Positions 1 to 7,013 of a DNA stretch of 26,052 nt are shown piece after piece. The stretch's first letter is position 1, and every line of letters starts with the position of its first letter. The notes below the pieces were generated by a model that worked only from the letters and a program-made list of their open reading frames with translations, was not told the DNA's origin and searched no databases. The stretch comes from Desulfarculales bacterium UBA696. Lineage in GTDB: Bacteria > Desulfobacterota > Syntrophobacteria > Syntrophobacterales > Syntrophobacteraceae. A program made the translations under genes and the position numbers. Where the stretch lies: positions 1-26,052 of the forward strand of contig DBMO01000035.1 in NCBI GenBank assembly GCA_002298995.1. Reading direction: 5' to 3'.

Positions 1-329
1 GTTGCCCAAATAAGATATTTCGAAAATGTCGAGTTATCGTCGAATGACGCCTCGCGGTTGCAATCAGTGGGTAGCCCGGATTCATATCCGGGTGCGGAGC
101 ACAAGAAGCCCGGCGGCGGCGCCGGAAATCGAGATGGAACTGAATGTGGGGACCACCCCCTCTATCCTCATACCCTCGCTAACATATAGATTGGCGGAAC
201 TTTCCATTTGGGCAACAGCCCCGGGAGACCGCGCCCTAACCTGCCCTGGCCTGCTTGCCACGCCCTAACCTGGTTTTGACAACCGCTGTGAAAGCTTGCC
301 CACCCTATATTCCGCACATCAACCGCCGG
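1..329. other. Gene-free stretch with a small hairpin
   Basis: I see no convincing gene here. The open frame between about 26 and 268 has no ribosome binding site and a low-complexity composition. There is a perfect 7-bp hairpin at 75-92 (CCCGGAT, loop TCAT, ATCCGGG), which resembles short repetitive extragenic hairpins and has no T-run after it. A 12-base direct repeat, CGCCCTAACCTG, occurs at 232-243 and 261-272. The right end is the 3' flank of the thioesterase gene, which reads leftward and stops at 330. Confidence 0.4.
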
Positions 330-803
330 TTAGCAGGTCCCTTTTTCCGCTTTGTTGCGGGCTTCTTTTCGCAGCTCTGCCTCGCACTGCCTCCGGATTT
401 CCTCCTCCGTCTCGGTAATGAGCGGCGGGATCTCGGCTGGATGGCCTTTGCTGTCCAAGGCAACGTAAGTGACGTATGCGGAGGCGGTCTTCCTGACTTC
501 TCCCGTGAAGAGGTTTTCGGCTTCCACGCGGACGCCTACCTCCATCGAGGTATGCCCCGCGAGGTTCAACGAGGCTTTGCAGGTAACCAGGTTGCCTACG
601 TAGACGGGATGGTGAAACTCGAGCCTGTCGATAGAGGCGGTAACCACGTTCCTGCGCGCGTGGCGGATGGCCGCAACCCCGGCAGCCGTGTCGATGAGCC
701 TCATTATGACTCCTCCGTGCACGTTTCCGGCCGGGTTGGCGTCCTGCGGGTTCATGAGCTGCGCCATGACGACGCTGCTCTCGCTCACTTTTTTGCCTTC
801 CAT
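330..803 (-). CDS. Acyl-CoA thioesterase, hotdog fold (YciA/acyl-CoA hydrolase family)
   Basis: This cytosolic enzyme should hydrolyse acyl-CoA thioesters to free acid and CoA. The 157-residue product has the family pattern near the N-terminus: NPAGNVHGG, then a helix with an invariant Asp (MRLIDTAAG). A typical hotdog sheet follows (NVVTASIDRLEF, HPVYVGNLV, TSMEVGVRVEAEN). Length fits single-domain acyl-CoA hydrolases. An ATG at 803 is chosen because AGGAG lies about ten bases upstream of it. The frame is open to 980, but the extra residues do not look like part of the family, and an ATG at 833 lacks a clear ribosome binding site. The C-terminus ends in a charged Glu/Arg/Lys helix. It diverges from argS, with about 200 bases between the starts. 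Substrate chain length cannot be read from the sequence. Confidence 0.85.
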   Translation of the reverse strand: MEGKKVSESSVVMAQLMNPQDANPAGNVHGGVIMRLIDTAAGVAAIRHARRNVVTASIDRLEFHHPVYVGNLVTCKASLNLAGHTSMEVGVRVEAENLFTGEVRKTASAYVTYVALDSKGHPAEIPPLITETEEEIRRQCEAELRKEARNKAEKGTC

Positions 804-1008
804 AAAATAGATACTCCTGCGGGTGCCCTTCATCTTTTCAGCGGCTGCAAGATCCTGGCGGCAATCTACGCCAACCACCGGCCTGGTGCAAGGCCGCAGT
901 TCGCAACCCTCACGGGCGGACGGCCCGAAAAGATTGACTTGAAACCCCACCGGCGGTGATATATACGCTTGGGCGAACAAAAATTACCAGGAAGGACGGA
1001 AAGATACG

Positions 1009-2673
1009 ATGAGCGTCATCCGAAGCCGCCTGAGGTCCATGATCCTGGAGGCGGTGCAGCCTCTTCTGGATTCTCCGGCTGATCTAAATATCGAGCTGGA
1101 CATCCCCAAGGTTGCCGAACACGGCGATTTTGCAACCAATGTTGCGTTCGGGCTTACTAAAAGACTCAGGCGCAATCCCAGGGAGATCGCATCCCTCATT
1201 ATCGCCAATCTCAAGGACCCCGACCGCATACTAAAGAAAGTGGAACCCGCCGGACCGGGGTTCATCAATTTTTTTATCGACCCAAGGGCCTACCATGAGA
1301 TTTTGCGGGATATCCTCGATAATCCCCGGCAATACGGGCGTCAGAATATCGGCCTGGGAAGGCGGATACAGGTTGAATTCGTAAGCGCCAATCCGACCGG
1401 TCCGCTCCATATAGGACACGGCCGGGGGGCGGCGATAGGCGACGTGCTGGCGAACATCCTCCAGGGATGCGGCTACGACGTTCAGCGCGAATACTACATA
1501 AACGACGCCGGCAACCAGATGGACACCCTGGGCCGAAGCCTCTACTACCGCTACCAGCAGGAGTCGGGAGAAGAAATCGATTTTCCCGATAACCACTACC
1601 GCGGCGATTACATGATAGACCTCGCGCGGCAGTTTATCGGCGAGACCGGGGGGCGCCACCGCGGGGTCCCGCTCGAAGAGGTTCTCCAGGTCTTTACCTC
1701 TTACGCCGCAAACAGCATCCTCGACGGAATAAAAGAAGACCTGGACGTTTTCGGGGTTCATTTCCAGAACTGGTTCAGCGAGCAGGAACTTCATAATCGC
1801 GACGCCGTAAAACAGGCACTCGAATTCCTGAGGGAGCGCGGCTACATCTACGATGCGGAAGGCGCCGTCTGGTTCAAAAGCACCGCTTTCGGCGACGAGA
1901 AGGACCGGGTGGTTATCCGTGCAAACGGGGCGAGCACCTACTTCGCGGCCGACCTCGCCTACCACTGGGACAAATTTCGGCGGGGCTTCGAAATGGTTGT
2001 GGACATCTGGGGGGCCGACCACCACGGCTACGTCGACCGGATGAAAGCCGGCGTGCAGGCGATGGGCCAGGCGCCCGAAGATCTGCGGGTCATCCTGGTT
2101 CAGCTCGTAAACTTGCTGCGCGGCGGACAGCCGGTCGCAATGAGCACCAGGGGCGGCGAATTCGTAACCCTTCGCGAAGTAATAGACGAGGTGGGAAAAG
2201 ATGCGACGAGGTTTATATTCCTCACCCGTCGAACCGACAGTCCGCTGGATTTCGACCTCGAAGTCGCCAAGGCCCAGAGCAACGACAATCCTGTCTTCTA
2301 CGTGCAGTATGCCCACGCGCGCCTTTGCAGCGTATTCGAAGTAGCCGCAGAGCGCGGCGTCGAATTCGACTGGAAATCGGTGGGAGAAGATACCCTTAAC
2401 CTTCTGAGCCTTCCCCGTGAATACGAGCTTCTTAAATTGCTGGGGGAGTATCCCGAAGTGCTCGCCACCTGCACGAGGACCCTTGAGCCGCACTACATAC
2501 CCTATTACCTCCACGAACTCGTATCGCTATTCCACAGCTACTATCACGACAATCGCATTCTCGGCGACGACCCCGCACTCACCCGAGCGCGCCTCTGCCT
2601 CGCCGCCGCTGTAAAAGAGGTCATCGCCAACGCCCTCGACCTGCTCGGAGTCGCCGCGCCCCAAAAGATGTAG
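1009..2673 (+). CDS. argS: Arginyl-tRNA synthetase
   Basis: This class I aminoacyl-tRNA synthetase charges tRNA-Arg with arginine using ATP in the cytosol. The 554-residue protein is close to the usual length. It has the N-terminal ArgRS additional domain (roughly residues 1-90). The HIGH signature appears as ANPTGPLHIGHGRG at about residues 128-141. A KMSKS-equivalent loop reads AMSTRGGEF, lacking the canonical second Lys as in many ArgRSs. A C-terminal DALR-type anticodon-binding domain ends the protein. The ATG at 1009 follows a GGAAGGA ribosome binding site at about 990-996. It is a monocistronic housekeeping gene, convergent with the next gene, and nothing indicates damage. Confidence 0.97.
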   Translation: MSVIRSRLRSMILEAVQPLLDSPADLNIELDIPKVAEHGDFATNVAFGLTKRLRRNPREIASLIIANLKDPDRILKKVEPAGPGFINFFIDPRAYHEILRDILDNPRQYGRQNIGLGRRIQVEFVSANPTGPLHIGHGRGAAIGDVLANILQGCGYDVQREYYINDAGNQMDTLGRSLYYRYQQESGEEIDFPDNHYRGDYMIDLARQFIGETGGRHRGVPLEEVLQVFTSYAANSILDGIKEDLDVFGVHFQNWFSEQELHNRDAVKQALEFLRERGYIYDAEGAVWFKSTAFGDEKDRVVIRANGASTYFAADLAYHWDKFRRGFEMVVDIWGADHHGYVDRMKAGVQAMGQAPEDLRVILVQLVNLLRGGQPVAMSTRGGEFVTLREVIDEVGKDATRFIFLTRRTDSPLDFDLEVAKAQSNDNPVFYVQYAHARLCSVFEVAAERGVEFDWKSVGEDTLNLLSLPREYELLKLLGEYPEVLATCTRTLEPHYIPYYLHELVSLFHSYYHDNRILGDDPALTRARLCLAAAVKEVIANALDLLGVAAPQKM

Positions 2674-2789
2674 GAGAAATTTAAGGAATCTAAGGGATTT
2701 CAGGGACTGGGGAATAGAGGGTTTGAGGCCGGGATCAACTGTGAGGCCGCCATATAGCCATATTGGGTTGAGTGGTGAACCCATACAAC

Positions 2790-2806
2790 GGCTGCGAGTT
2801 GCAGCC
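2790..2806. terminator. Possible bidirectional hairpin between convergent genes
   Basis: A perfect 6-bp stem (GGCTGC / GCAGCC) with a five-base loop lies between the 3' end of argS and the 3' end of the leftward gene at 2825. The position fits a shared terminator, but there is no T-run on either side, so the call is weak. Confidence 0.25.
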
Positions 2807-2824
2807 TAAGAAGCGCAACCCTTG

Positions 2825-3685
2825 TCAGGCGCTTGCGGCCTCCTGCGCGGGAGAACTTTCGGGTGCGGTCTCCACGGGCTGTTGTGCCTCGGTTACCGCT
2901 GCCGCCGGCCCGCTTTCCAGTGATACCTGCTGTACGCTTAAAGACATCGAAATGCTTTGACTTTCCTGTTTTTGCTCGCTTGTTGAAACCGATTGCCATC
3001 TTTCCGGTTTTAGCAGGACGTGATCGTTGGCTCTTCCGAGCATGTTGTCGGTGGTCCGCATCAGATCGATCAGCATTACCATTGATTTCAGGAGCTTGCC
3101 TCCATCAACGCTACTCAGGTCCCTGAGGTCCTCCTGTTTTAGAACCAGACCGTCGATGCTTTTCCCCTCCGAATGCAGCTTTGCGATAGTTTGAAGGATT
3201 TTACGCGCGAAGTGGAGGATGTCTTCCTTCTCTACCGATTGGCTATTGCTGACTGTCTGGACGTTGCTCGCCTCCAGGTGAAGATCGAATTTGAAGAGTT
3301 GCTGGCTCTCTTTTCCTGTCTCGGGATCGGTCACCGTCATTGCTGAAAAAAAAGAAAAATCAACCTTCAGCGACTGAGAGCGGTAGTCGTAGCTGCCGTT
3401 CGCGTTGACGGTTTTGATCTGTTCGTCGGTAAATTCCATATTGAAGTCGAACATCTGCGCCTGTTCGGTGCAGGTGTTCTTTTTGATGTCAATTCCGAGG
3501 TCTTTAAGGGTCTTCGTGGCATCGGACAGGTCAAGTGAATCAGACTTGGCGGCCGGGATGTTGCCTGGGTTTAAAACTGATTTCAACAGGGCTGGCAAGG
3601 AAGCCGCTCCGCCAATCTGAGAGCTTCCCCTGCCGTAGCTCAGCGCCTGGTGCAGCAGGTTGTTGATGCCGGCAATTATGTTCAT
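2825..3685 (-). CDS. Unrecognised 286-residue protein
   Basis: I do not recognise this family. The protein has no signal peptide or membrane segment. It starts with a short amphipathic stretch (MNIIAGINNLLHQAL) and a Ser/Gly/Pro-rich region. The centre, at about residues 75-130, alternates like a beta-sheet (FDFNMEFTDEQ, YDYRSQSLKVDFSFFSAM). A helical section follows (EKEDILHFARKILQTIAKLH and KLLKSMVMLIDLM). The tail is low-complexity, rich in Gln/Ser then Ala/Pro/Glu. The ATG at 3685 is chosen because GGAAG lies five bases upstream; an in-frame TTG at 3697 is the alternative. Codon use matches its neighbours, which supports a real gene. It stands alone, convergent with argS, so context gives no clue to its job. 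Confidence 0.7.
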   Translation of the reverse strand: MNIIAGINNLLHQALSYGRGSSQIGGAASLPALLKSVLNPGNIPAAKSDSLDLSDATKTLKDLGIDIKKNTCTEQAQMFDFNMEFTDEQIKTVNANGSYDYRSQSLKVDFSFFSAMTVTDPETGKESQQLFKFDLHLEASNVQTVSNSQSVEKEDILHFARKILQTIAKLHSEGKSIDGLVLKQEDLRDLSSVDGGKLLKSMVMLIDLMRTTDNMLGRANDHVLLKPERWQSVSTSEQKQESQSISMSLSVQQVSLESGPAAAVTEAQQPVETAPESSPAQEAASA

Positions 3686-4019
3686 GTCTGCTTCCAATAT
3701 TTAAGGGGTTTACTCCAGGGTCTTTCCGAGGTCGGAGTGGTGCAGCCTCACTAACAATGTCGGCATACAATGAGAATTTCTTTAAAACGTTACAAGCATA
3801 GTTGGCTGGACCATGAGGGATGTGCAAAAAGTGCTATTAAAACCAGGCTGATTCAAAATGATGGCTGGCTGAGATTTTTCCGTTGTAAGGGAATTATGGG
3901 GGCAGGCCTGCCGTTCAGGGCAACCCTGGCTCTGCTGGCAGGCTGGAGACCTGCCCCCATGACATTTTCGGTCCAATGGGCTCAAAAGTGAACCATATTG
4001 GGGTCGGGCTACTTCAGTG
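3686..4019. other. Gene-free stretch holding a nested palindrome
   Basis: No supported gene. Short open frames on both strands lack ribosome binding sites and any recognisable sequence. The only clear structure is the nested inverted repeat at 3896-3960, listed separately. It lies about 60 bases past the stop codon of the small exported protein encoded on the minus strand. Confidence 0.5.
3896..3960. repeat. Nested three-level inverted repeat, possibly a mobile intergenic element
   Basis: Outer arms ATGGGGGCAGG (3896-3906) and CCTGCCCCCAT (3950-3960) pair perfectly over 11 bp. Inside them CCTGCC (3907-3912) can pair with GGCAGG (3937-3942). At the tip CAGGG (3916-3920) pairs with CCCTG (3924-3928) around CAA. 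The 65-base unit could form one long cruciform. Such compact GC-rich palindromes are typical of dispersed intergenic repeats. It could also serve as a terminator for the leftward unit 4910-4020, although no T-run follows. No second copy was noticed in this window. Confidence 0.6.
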
Positions 4020-4316
4020 TCAATTAGCGCCGGTCGAGGTTGATCCTCCGTCGGTCCCGCTTCCCGCGATGCTGCCATGGGTCCCGGTGTTGCTGCTCGA
4101 GTCCCACTCGGTTGGCAAGGATTGGTACTGCGGGCCAGCTGAACTGGAACTAAAATCGCTGCTGTTTGTTGCGCCGCTCTGGGACCCCATATCCGTATCG
4201 TATGAGGATTGGGGGGAGGTGACCCCGGAATCGCTCGACTGGGCGAGTGCGAGTGATGTTATCAACAGGCCTGCCGTGAGAATAGCAAACGCCGTTGATG
4301 TCCTTATTCTCGTCAT
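4020..4316 (-). CDS. Small exported Ser/Gly/Thr-rich protein
   Basis: The 98-residue product begins with a good Sec signal peptide: basic start (MTRIR), hydrophobic core (AFAILTAGLLITSLAL) and a likely cleavage after ALA at about residue 25. The mature part is about 70 residues of Ser, Gly, Thr, Asp and Asn with almost no hydrophobic residues, so it is probably disordered in the periplasm or outside the cell. It has no cysteine or metal-binding motif. The start lies 15 bases after the stop of the ferritin-like gene on the same strand, with AAAGGG upstream, so the two are probably co-transcribed. The family is not recognised, and the low-complexity sequence alone gives no function. Confidence 0.6.
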   Translation of the reverse strand: MTRIRTSTAFAILTAGLLITSLALAQSSDSGVTSPQSSYDTDMGSQSGATNSSDFSSSSAGPQYQSLPTEWDSSSNTGTHGSIAGSGTDGGSTSTGAN

Positions 4317-4331
4317 TCCTATTGCACCCTT

Positions 4332-4910
4332 TCAGTGATACTCTCCGACTATGAAGTGGCTCCAGGCTTTCTGTGAGTTCTCCTGGGCCTTTTTCCAGAC
4401 CGTGGGATCGATTACTTTATTTTCGTCGGTAAGTTCCATTGTAACTACAGTCGGGATGATCCTGTTCAGCTCGACTATGAACGGCGTTATCTGGCTGAGG
4501 TGTTTGAGGGCAATGTCGGCGGCTTGAGCATTGCTCAGGGCAAGGGCCGTCGTGTGGAGCATTGTATAGCTTACCGCCAGCAAATTAAGCGCGACGTAAT
4601 CGTCCCTCAGACTTCTCGATACGGGATCTTCGTGCCGCAGCTTGCCGTATAAACCTGCAATAGCTCCCGTGGCGGTGGATGCAGCCTTTTTGATTGCAGC
4701 TCCGGCTCCGCCGTCGAGTGAATCGAGGCAGCGATCAAGCGTAAGCTGCTGCGCCCTCAGAGTGTTCTCTATTTTGGCAAGCAGATCGTGCGCTTCCGGG
4801 AAGCGCTTGAATTTGTCATCGGCTATTTGACGCTTAGTCGATTCAAGGCAGTGGTTTTGCACTGCCACCATGTCGATGACGTATTCTCTTAGAATTTGTT
4901 TCGTTTCCAT
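4332..4910 (-). CDS. Ferritin-like helical bundle protein
   Basis: The 192-residue protein is almost entirely helical. It matches the general look of ferritin-like YciF/DUF892-type stress proteins: an initial helix QILREYVIDMVAVQNHCLES, a second with EAHDLLAKIENTLRAQQ, then DDYVALNLLAVSYTMLHTTAL, and a last helix LNRIIPTVVTMEL. A short Ala/Gly-rich linker sits at about residues 70-90. There is no signal peptide. The ATG at 4910 follows a strong AAGGAGG about ten bases upstream, so the in-frame extension to 4991 is rejected. A candidate promoter lies about 95 bases upstream. It heads a two-gene unit with the small exported protein. A complete ferritin diiron set (paired ExxH) is not evident, so iron storage should not be assumed. 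Confidence 0.65.
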   Translation of the reverse strand: METKQILREYVIDMVAVQNHCLESTKRQIADDKFKRFPEAHDLLAKIENTLRAQQLTLDRCLDSLDGGAGAAIKKAASTATGAIAGLYGKLRHEDPVSRSLRDDYVALNLLAVSYTMLHTTALALSNAQAADIALKHLSQITPFIVELNRIIPTVVTMELTDENKVIDPTVWKKAQENSQKAWSHFIVGEYH

Positions 4911-5557
4911 TCGCGGATAACCTCCTTCAATATTTTTGTGCCCGCAGTTCCGGGTGAGCCTGGTCCGGTTTTTTTGGGAAAACTCCGGCAAGACCTCTTT
5001 TTAATTATACTAAGCTCCAATATCGTTTAGGCAACTTTGGCGGAGATTGAGGCCGATCGTGCCTCATACCCGATCAATCCCGCGGCTCCGGGGCCGGCTG
5101 AAAGTTCGGAGTGCAAGGGTCTCAACTAAAATCTAATTGTTTTAAGGCGAGGGGCAGCAGCCGCAATATAATCTATACTAAAATAGTCGAATATCTGCCG
5201 CTGCGGGTAATTAGATGCGGATTCATCCCGCCTCCTTTGATTAGAAGCTCATCCGAGGCCTCAGACATAGCCCTAAAAGCAGCTGGAATTCTCCTTTAGT
5301 AATTAGTCCGTGATCCTCTACATTAATCGCCCGCTCCGCAGTAGTTGAATACCGTTTGGAGCGTTCAAAAATACAGCTTAGAACTTATATCGAATCCACC
5401 TGAAATTCTTAATATATCAACTCCAGATGCTTTGCGCCTAATGGTTGATAGATTCCCCATGCCGCGGCAGCCGAACTCACGGGCCGGGCTCTCCGGTTAA
5501 GAAAACCCTGCATTATGCCGGAGAGTTGTTTGTGGCCACACGCCAGGAGGAGAAGAG
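4911..5557. other. Long divergent intergenic region
   Basis: These 647 bases separate the leftward ferritin-like gene from the rightward cytochrome gene. No open frame here has a ribosome binding site plus protein-like composition. The region is more AT-rich than the flanking genes, as expected for promoters. Besides the leftward promoter candidate, there is a perfect TATAAT on the plus strand at 5167-5172, but with no good -35 box and nearly 400 bases from the cytochrome start. No tRNA or known riboswitch fold was recognised. Confidence 0.4.
5004..5034 (-). promoter_or_regulatory. Candidate sigma-70 promoter for the ferritin-like gene
   Basis: Reading leftward, a perfect -10 box TATAAT (5009-5004) is preceded by TTGCCT (5034-5029), a 4/6 match to the -35 consensus. 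The 19-base spacer is longer than ideal. It would give a leader of about 85 bases before the ATG at 4910. Confidence 0.35.
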
Positions 5558-6826
5558 ATGAGCCTTTTGAAAAGGTACAAGAAACTCGGTTGGACAACTA
5601 TTTCCATAAGCCTTTTCCTGATCGCCCTGTCGGCAACTCCAACGAATGCAGCAACCGATAAATACGTCGTGCTGGCGTGGAACAACCTGGGTATGCATTG
5701 CTACAATCCGAACTTCCGAGACATCGGGGTGCTGCCGCCCTACAATGTCCTATGGGCGCAGGTCATCAAGGTCGGCAATCCTCCCCAGTTCATCACGACC
5801 GGGATTACCATAGAATATCGGTTTCCGAACAATACCTTCTCGGCCGGCAAGACAGACTTCTGGACCTATGCTCAGCAGCTTTTCAACCTCCCCAAGCCGC
5901 TGCCGCCAAACATAGGTTTGACCGGTAAAGGCCTGAGCGGAAAAATGGACCTTGTACAGGACCCGGTTCTGGGTAATCACTTCGAGGCGGCGGGCATTCC
6001 GCTCACCGAATACTACGACCACGACAAACACCTTGCGCACCCGAACCCGTTTCAGCTGGCGGAGATCACGGTCCGGGACTCAACAACTAAACAGATCCTG
6101 GCACATACCCTTGCAGTTGCCCCTGTATCATCGGAGCTTCGCTGCATCAACTGCCATGCCGATGCCGGCGATGCCACGACGCGCTACCCGATTACGCCTA
6201 CCGGGGGTCTCGAGACAAATATTCTTGCCCTTCATGATTATCTGAATAGCGGCAAGTACGATACTCCTCTCATGAACCGCCGCCCGGTGCTGTGCGCCGA
6301 ATGCCATTCCTCAAACGCCCTGGGAACTCCGGGAACGCCGGGGGTATCGAGCCTCTCCTATGCAATGCACAACCACCACAATAAAGACCTGGTGATGGAT
6401 ATCATGCCCGATACCACCGCTGGGTGCTACAACTGCCATCCCGGGCCAAAGACCCAGTGTCTGCGGGACACCATGTCACAGAGTTTTTCCCTTAACTGCA
6501 CAACCTGTCACGGGAATATGGCTGACGTGGCCTCGCCTGTCCGGAATCCGTGGGTGACCCTGCCAAGGTGCGACAACACGAGCTGCCACGGTCCCGGTTA
6601 TGCGATGGATCAACCCTTGTACCGCAACTCTCGCGGTCATGGGGGCGTCTATTGCGCCGGCTGCCATGACAGTCCTCATGCGATTACTCCGAGCCGCGAG
6701 AAGGCCGATTCGATTAAATTCTATGCCCTGCAGGGACAGGCCGGGGCGCTTAGAAAATGCGTGGTCTGCCATCTTACCCGGCCAACCGCCAGTGCATTCA
6801 AGCACTATTGGGCCAACCCGCAGTAG
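5558..6826 (+). CDS. Exported seven-heme c-type cytochrome
   Basis: A 422-residue protein with a Sec signal peptide (basic MSLLKRYKK, hydrophobic core, ending near TNAA at residue 32) implies a periplasmic or outer-surface location. Heme sites are CINCH (196-200), CAECH (246-250), CYNCH (290-294), CTTCH (314-318), CAGCH (366-370) and CVVCH (401-405). A longer-spaced CDNTSCH at 338-344 is of the CX4CH type. This gives seven predicted hemes in the C-terminal half. The first ~190 residues bear no heme but carry a conserved-looking NNLGMHC segment seen in Geobacter-type multiheme proteins. The ATG follows GGAGGAG. It is likely an electron carrier paired with the multicopper oxidase encoded 188 bases downstream. 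The donor and acceptor cannot be read from sequence. Confidence 0.88.
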   Translation: MSLLKRYKKLGWTTISISLFLIALSATPTNAATDKYVVLAWNNLGMHCYNPNFRDIGVLPPYNVLWAQVIKVGNPPQFITTGITIEYRFPNNTFSAGKTDFWTYAQQLFNLPKPLPPNIGLTGKGLSGKMDLVQDPVLGNHFEAAGIPLTEYYDHDKHLAHPNPFQLAEITVRDSTTKQILAHTLAVAPVSSELRCINCHADAGDATTRYPITPTGGLETNILALHDYLNSGKYDTPLMNRRPVLCAECHSSNALGTPGTPGVSSLSYAMHNHHNKDLVMDIMPDTTAGCYNCHPGPKTQCLRDTMSQSFSLNCTTCHGNMADVASPVRNPWVTLPRCDNTSCHGPGYAMDQPLYRNSRGHGGVYCAGCHDSPHAITPSREKADSIKFYALQGQAGALRKCVVCHLTRPTASAFKHYWANPQ

Positions 6827-6861
6827 TTTCTTTATCCAAAACGCATTGTCTTTAAGTCCGG

Positions 6862-6902
6862 ACAGGGGGGCAGCAGGCCGCTTGAGCCTGCTGCTCCCCT
6901 GT
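6862..6902 (+). terminator. 17-bp hairpin between the cytochrome and oxidase genes
   Basis: Arms 6862-6878 and 6886-6902 pair over 17 positions (16 Watson-Crick and one G-T) with a seven-base loop, CGCTTGA. It starts 36 bases after the cytochrome stop. No T-run follows, so it may be a partial terminator, an mRNA 3' stabiliser or an intergenic repeat rather than a full intrinsic terminator. Confidence 0.55.
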
Positions 6903-7013
6903 TATCAGCCGAAAGACGAGGTAGCGGGAAGTTCCAGTTCCGGACAGGTTTGCCGCTTTTTTGAAGCGTGAAAAACCCTCAGCGCACATTGCTTTTTTCA
7001 GGAGGAATAGACG

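Noticed and set aside
232..272. 12-base direct repeat CGCCCTAACCTG, 29 bases apart
   Set aside because: Only two copies, no flanking mobile gene or further structure; could be chance or a local duplication.
255..959. 234-residue plus-strand frame opposite the thioesterase
   Set aside because: The minus-strand frame matches a known hotdog family; this one does not.
1231..2514. Long minus-strand open frame (427 residues) opposite argS
   Set aside because: It lies wholly inside argS on the other strand, has no ribosome binding site and resembles no family; high-GC codon bias explains it.
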